64,000 nt of DNA from Rhea pennata (lineage: Eukaryota; Chordata; Aves; Rheiformes; Rheidae): contig NC_084682.1 of the NCBI RefSeq assembly GCF_028389875.1, positions 7,326,001 to 7,390,000 on the forward strand, read 5' to 3'. The notes under the pieces were generated by a model that worked only from the letters and a program-made list of their open reading frames with translations, made no database searches and was not told where the DNA came from. Of this stretch, positions 62,501 through 64,000 are shown piece after piece. The position numbers and the translations under genes are program-made. Within the stretch, counting starts at the first letter, position 1; each line of letters opens with the position of its first letter.

Positions 62501-62580
62501 CGCGGCCGTGGAGGCGAGGGGCGCACCGCCGCGGAGGTGGGCGCGGGGAGCTCCCCAGGTGACTCCCGAGGGGGGAGACC
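59542..62580. other. Downstream of RHBDD2: 3' UTR then intergenic
   Basis: The first part is presumably RHBDD2 3' UTR. No AATAAA was found within the first kilobase, so its end is not fixed. The remainder is ordinary intergenic sequence. The 145-codon frame at 60585-61022 lacks splice or compositional support. No mobile element was recognised. Confidence 0.45.
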
Positions 62581-62589
62581 CGGCACGCA

Positions 62590-62880
62590 GGGCCCGGGGG
62601 GCTCCCTGTGTCCTGCCTGGCGACCCCCCAGCACCGCCTTGACCTCTGACCCCCAGCCCCTGACCCCCTAGCACCCTCTCGTGACCCCGATCCTTGACTC
62701 TGCCAGCCCTTGACCCCCCCAGCACCCCCACGTTGACTTCTGACCCCCAACGCCTGACCCCCAGCACCCCCACGTTGACCTCTGACCCCCAGCAGCCCTG
62801 ACCTCCCCAGCCCCCCACTTTGGCCCCTAACTGCTGACCCCCAGCACCCCACGCCTGGACCGCGTGACCGCCAGCACGGC
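62590..62880. repeat. Degenerate C-rich minisatellite before the last CpG island
   Basis: Irregular repeats of about 25-35 bases built from TGACCCCCAGCACCCC and GTTGACCTCTGACCCC-like segments. The copies are diverged and of unequal length. The G-rich complementary strand gives long but meaningless open frames. Confidence 0.7.
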
Positions 62881-62929
62881 CCCCGGCACCCCTACGGCCC
62901 CCGCAAACCGCGGCCCCTCCACGCTGCTC

Positions 62930-63900
62930 CTGTCCCTTTAAGAGCCCCTCCCCCGGCTGGGCGCGGCGTGGGCCGTACCAACGGCGCCGCGCCGAGAGGG
63001 GGGGAGGAACGCGCGGCGGCGCGCGGCTCCTCCCCCCCGGCGCGTATCCTCGCGTGGTGCGAGCCGCCCTACGTGCCGGCCGCGCCGGGGCTGCGGGGCG
63101 CCGCCGGGAGCCGCGGGAAGTGGCGGAGGGGCCGGGCCGGGCCGCCTGGGGCCGCCGAGGGGTGAGGGCCGGGGCCGGGGCCGGGGCCGGGCGGCGCTTC
63201 GAGGCGGGGGGAGAGCGCGGGCCCGGGGCGCCCGGGCCCCCTCGTTCCGGGGGGGGGCGGTGCGGGGTCCCGGACGCCCGGGCCCCTCGGCGCCGGGCTG
63301 CGGCGGTGGCGAGCGCGGCGACTCGCGGGCCGGCTCGTGGCCTCGCAGGCAGCTCGCCCGCCCCGGGCTGTCGCGCGTCCAGGGAGCTTCCCCGTAGGGC
63401 GCTTCGCTGCGGGCGGTTGTTGCCGGTGCGAAGCTGAAGTCGGTGCGGCGAGCCGGGCGGGTGTGGGGTCCGGCCCGCCGCAGGCAGGGCGGGCGGCCGG
63501 TCGCTTCCCTTCTTCCGGAGCTCCCGAGCGCTGGGAGCCTGAGCCGCCGGCTCGGCTCTGGAGAGGAAAGCCGTACTTCGGGGGATTGCGTCCGTCAGCG
63601 GGAAACGGTGGGAAAATCCCACGTTTGGGAGTCGTAAAGCTGGAGGGAGTGAAGACGCCTGGACAGCGTTGGGAGTTAGTCATCGGAATGGAATTGATTC
63701 TTGGGAATTCATCTTAACCTGTGGGAGTAAGGGCCGCCCGTGCCGCCTGCGGCGCGCTGCGGTCTGGCAGCACCTGGCGCAGCCCTGCCGCGGATTAGCT
63801 GCTGGAGCGTTAGAGGAAGTAATAACGCTTGGTGGGCTGCGTGTGGGGAGCAGGGGTCGTTTGGTTTTGCTGCCCAGTCTGAATAAGACGCACTGGACCT
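62930..63900 (+). promoter_or_regulatory. CpG island, probable promoter and untranslated first exon of the next gene (POR by synteny)
   Basis: Dense CpG block with a GGCCGG array near 63169-63190. A consensus-like donor follows GCCGCCGAGG at about 63160 (GGTGAGGG), so an untranslated first exon may end there. In human, RHBDD2 is followed on the same strand by POR, whose first exon is non-coding, so this island is probably the POR promoter. No coding sequence was seen to prove it. Confidence 0.4.
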
Positions 63901-64000
63901 GGGTTGTATTTGTGGTTTAAAACAAAACGCCGCAAACACATACCTGGTTGAGAAGCTCAAAGAAACATCCTGTTTCTAAACTGGGATCGAAACAAGGCGT

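Noticed and set aside
62372-63622. 416-codon minus-strand frame across the last CpG island
   Set aside because: Driven by GC content and the C-rich minisatellite (read as GVLGVRG-like units). It lacks any conserved segment.

Overview
The window looks like a gene-dense, repeat-poor segment of a bird chromosome, most likely an avian microchromosome of the chicken chr19 type. This is inferred from gene content, small introns in GC-rich flanks, strong CpG islands and the absence of any recognisable SINE, LINE or LTR copy. Four protein-coding loci can be read exon by exon with consensus splice sites and consistent phases, and a fifth is only grazed.

Left part: the last exon of RASL10B (+) at 30-300 faces GAS2L2 (-, 5 exons, 746 aa) at 2946-6454. 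MMP28 (-, 8 exons, 498 aa) follows at 8643-21915. The introns carry fresh minisatellites: 13 copies of a 13-mer in GAS2L2 intron 4, and exactly 30 copies of a 20-mer beside the MMP28 exon 2 donor. The MMP28 promoter is a CpG island with a short GGGGCC array, flanked by CA/CG alternating tracts.

Middle: 22-28.7 kb is mostly non-genic. It holds a phase-compatible set of minus-strand exon candidates at 24.9-25.5 kb that I could not assign to a family. TAF15 (-, 16 coding exons, 472 aa) then runs from 51016 down to 29043. It has the FET order: low-complexity SYGQ region, RRM, RGG, RanBP2 zinc finger, short RGG tail and a C-terminal PY signal. It lacks the long YGGDR repeat block of human TAF15.

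Right part: RHBDD2 (+, 4 exons, 377 aa) lies at 54662-59541. It has three RFX X-box-like palindromes just upstream of its start and a U12-type intron 2. The window ends in a CpG island (about 62930-63900) in the place where POR lies beside RHBDD2 in human.

The gene order joins the human 17q12 set (RASL10B, GAS2L2, MMP28, TAF15) to the human 7q11.23 set (RHBDD2, probably POR). TAF15 is inverted relative to MMP28 compared with human. The genes do not form one pathway: RASL10B is a small GTPase, GAS2L2 a cytoskeletal/ciliary linker, MMP28 a secreted protease, TAF15 a nuclear RNA-binding protein and RHBDD2 a Golgi rhomboid-like membrane protein.
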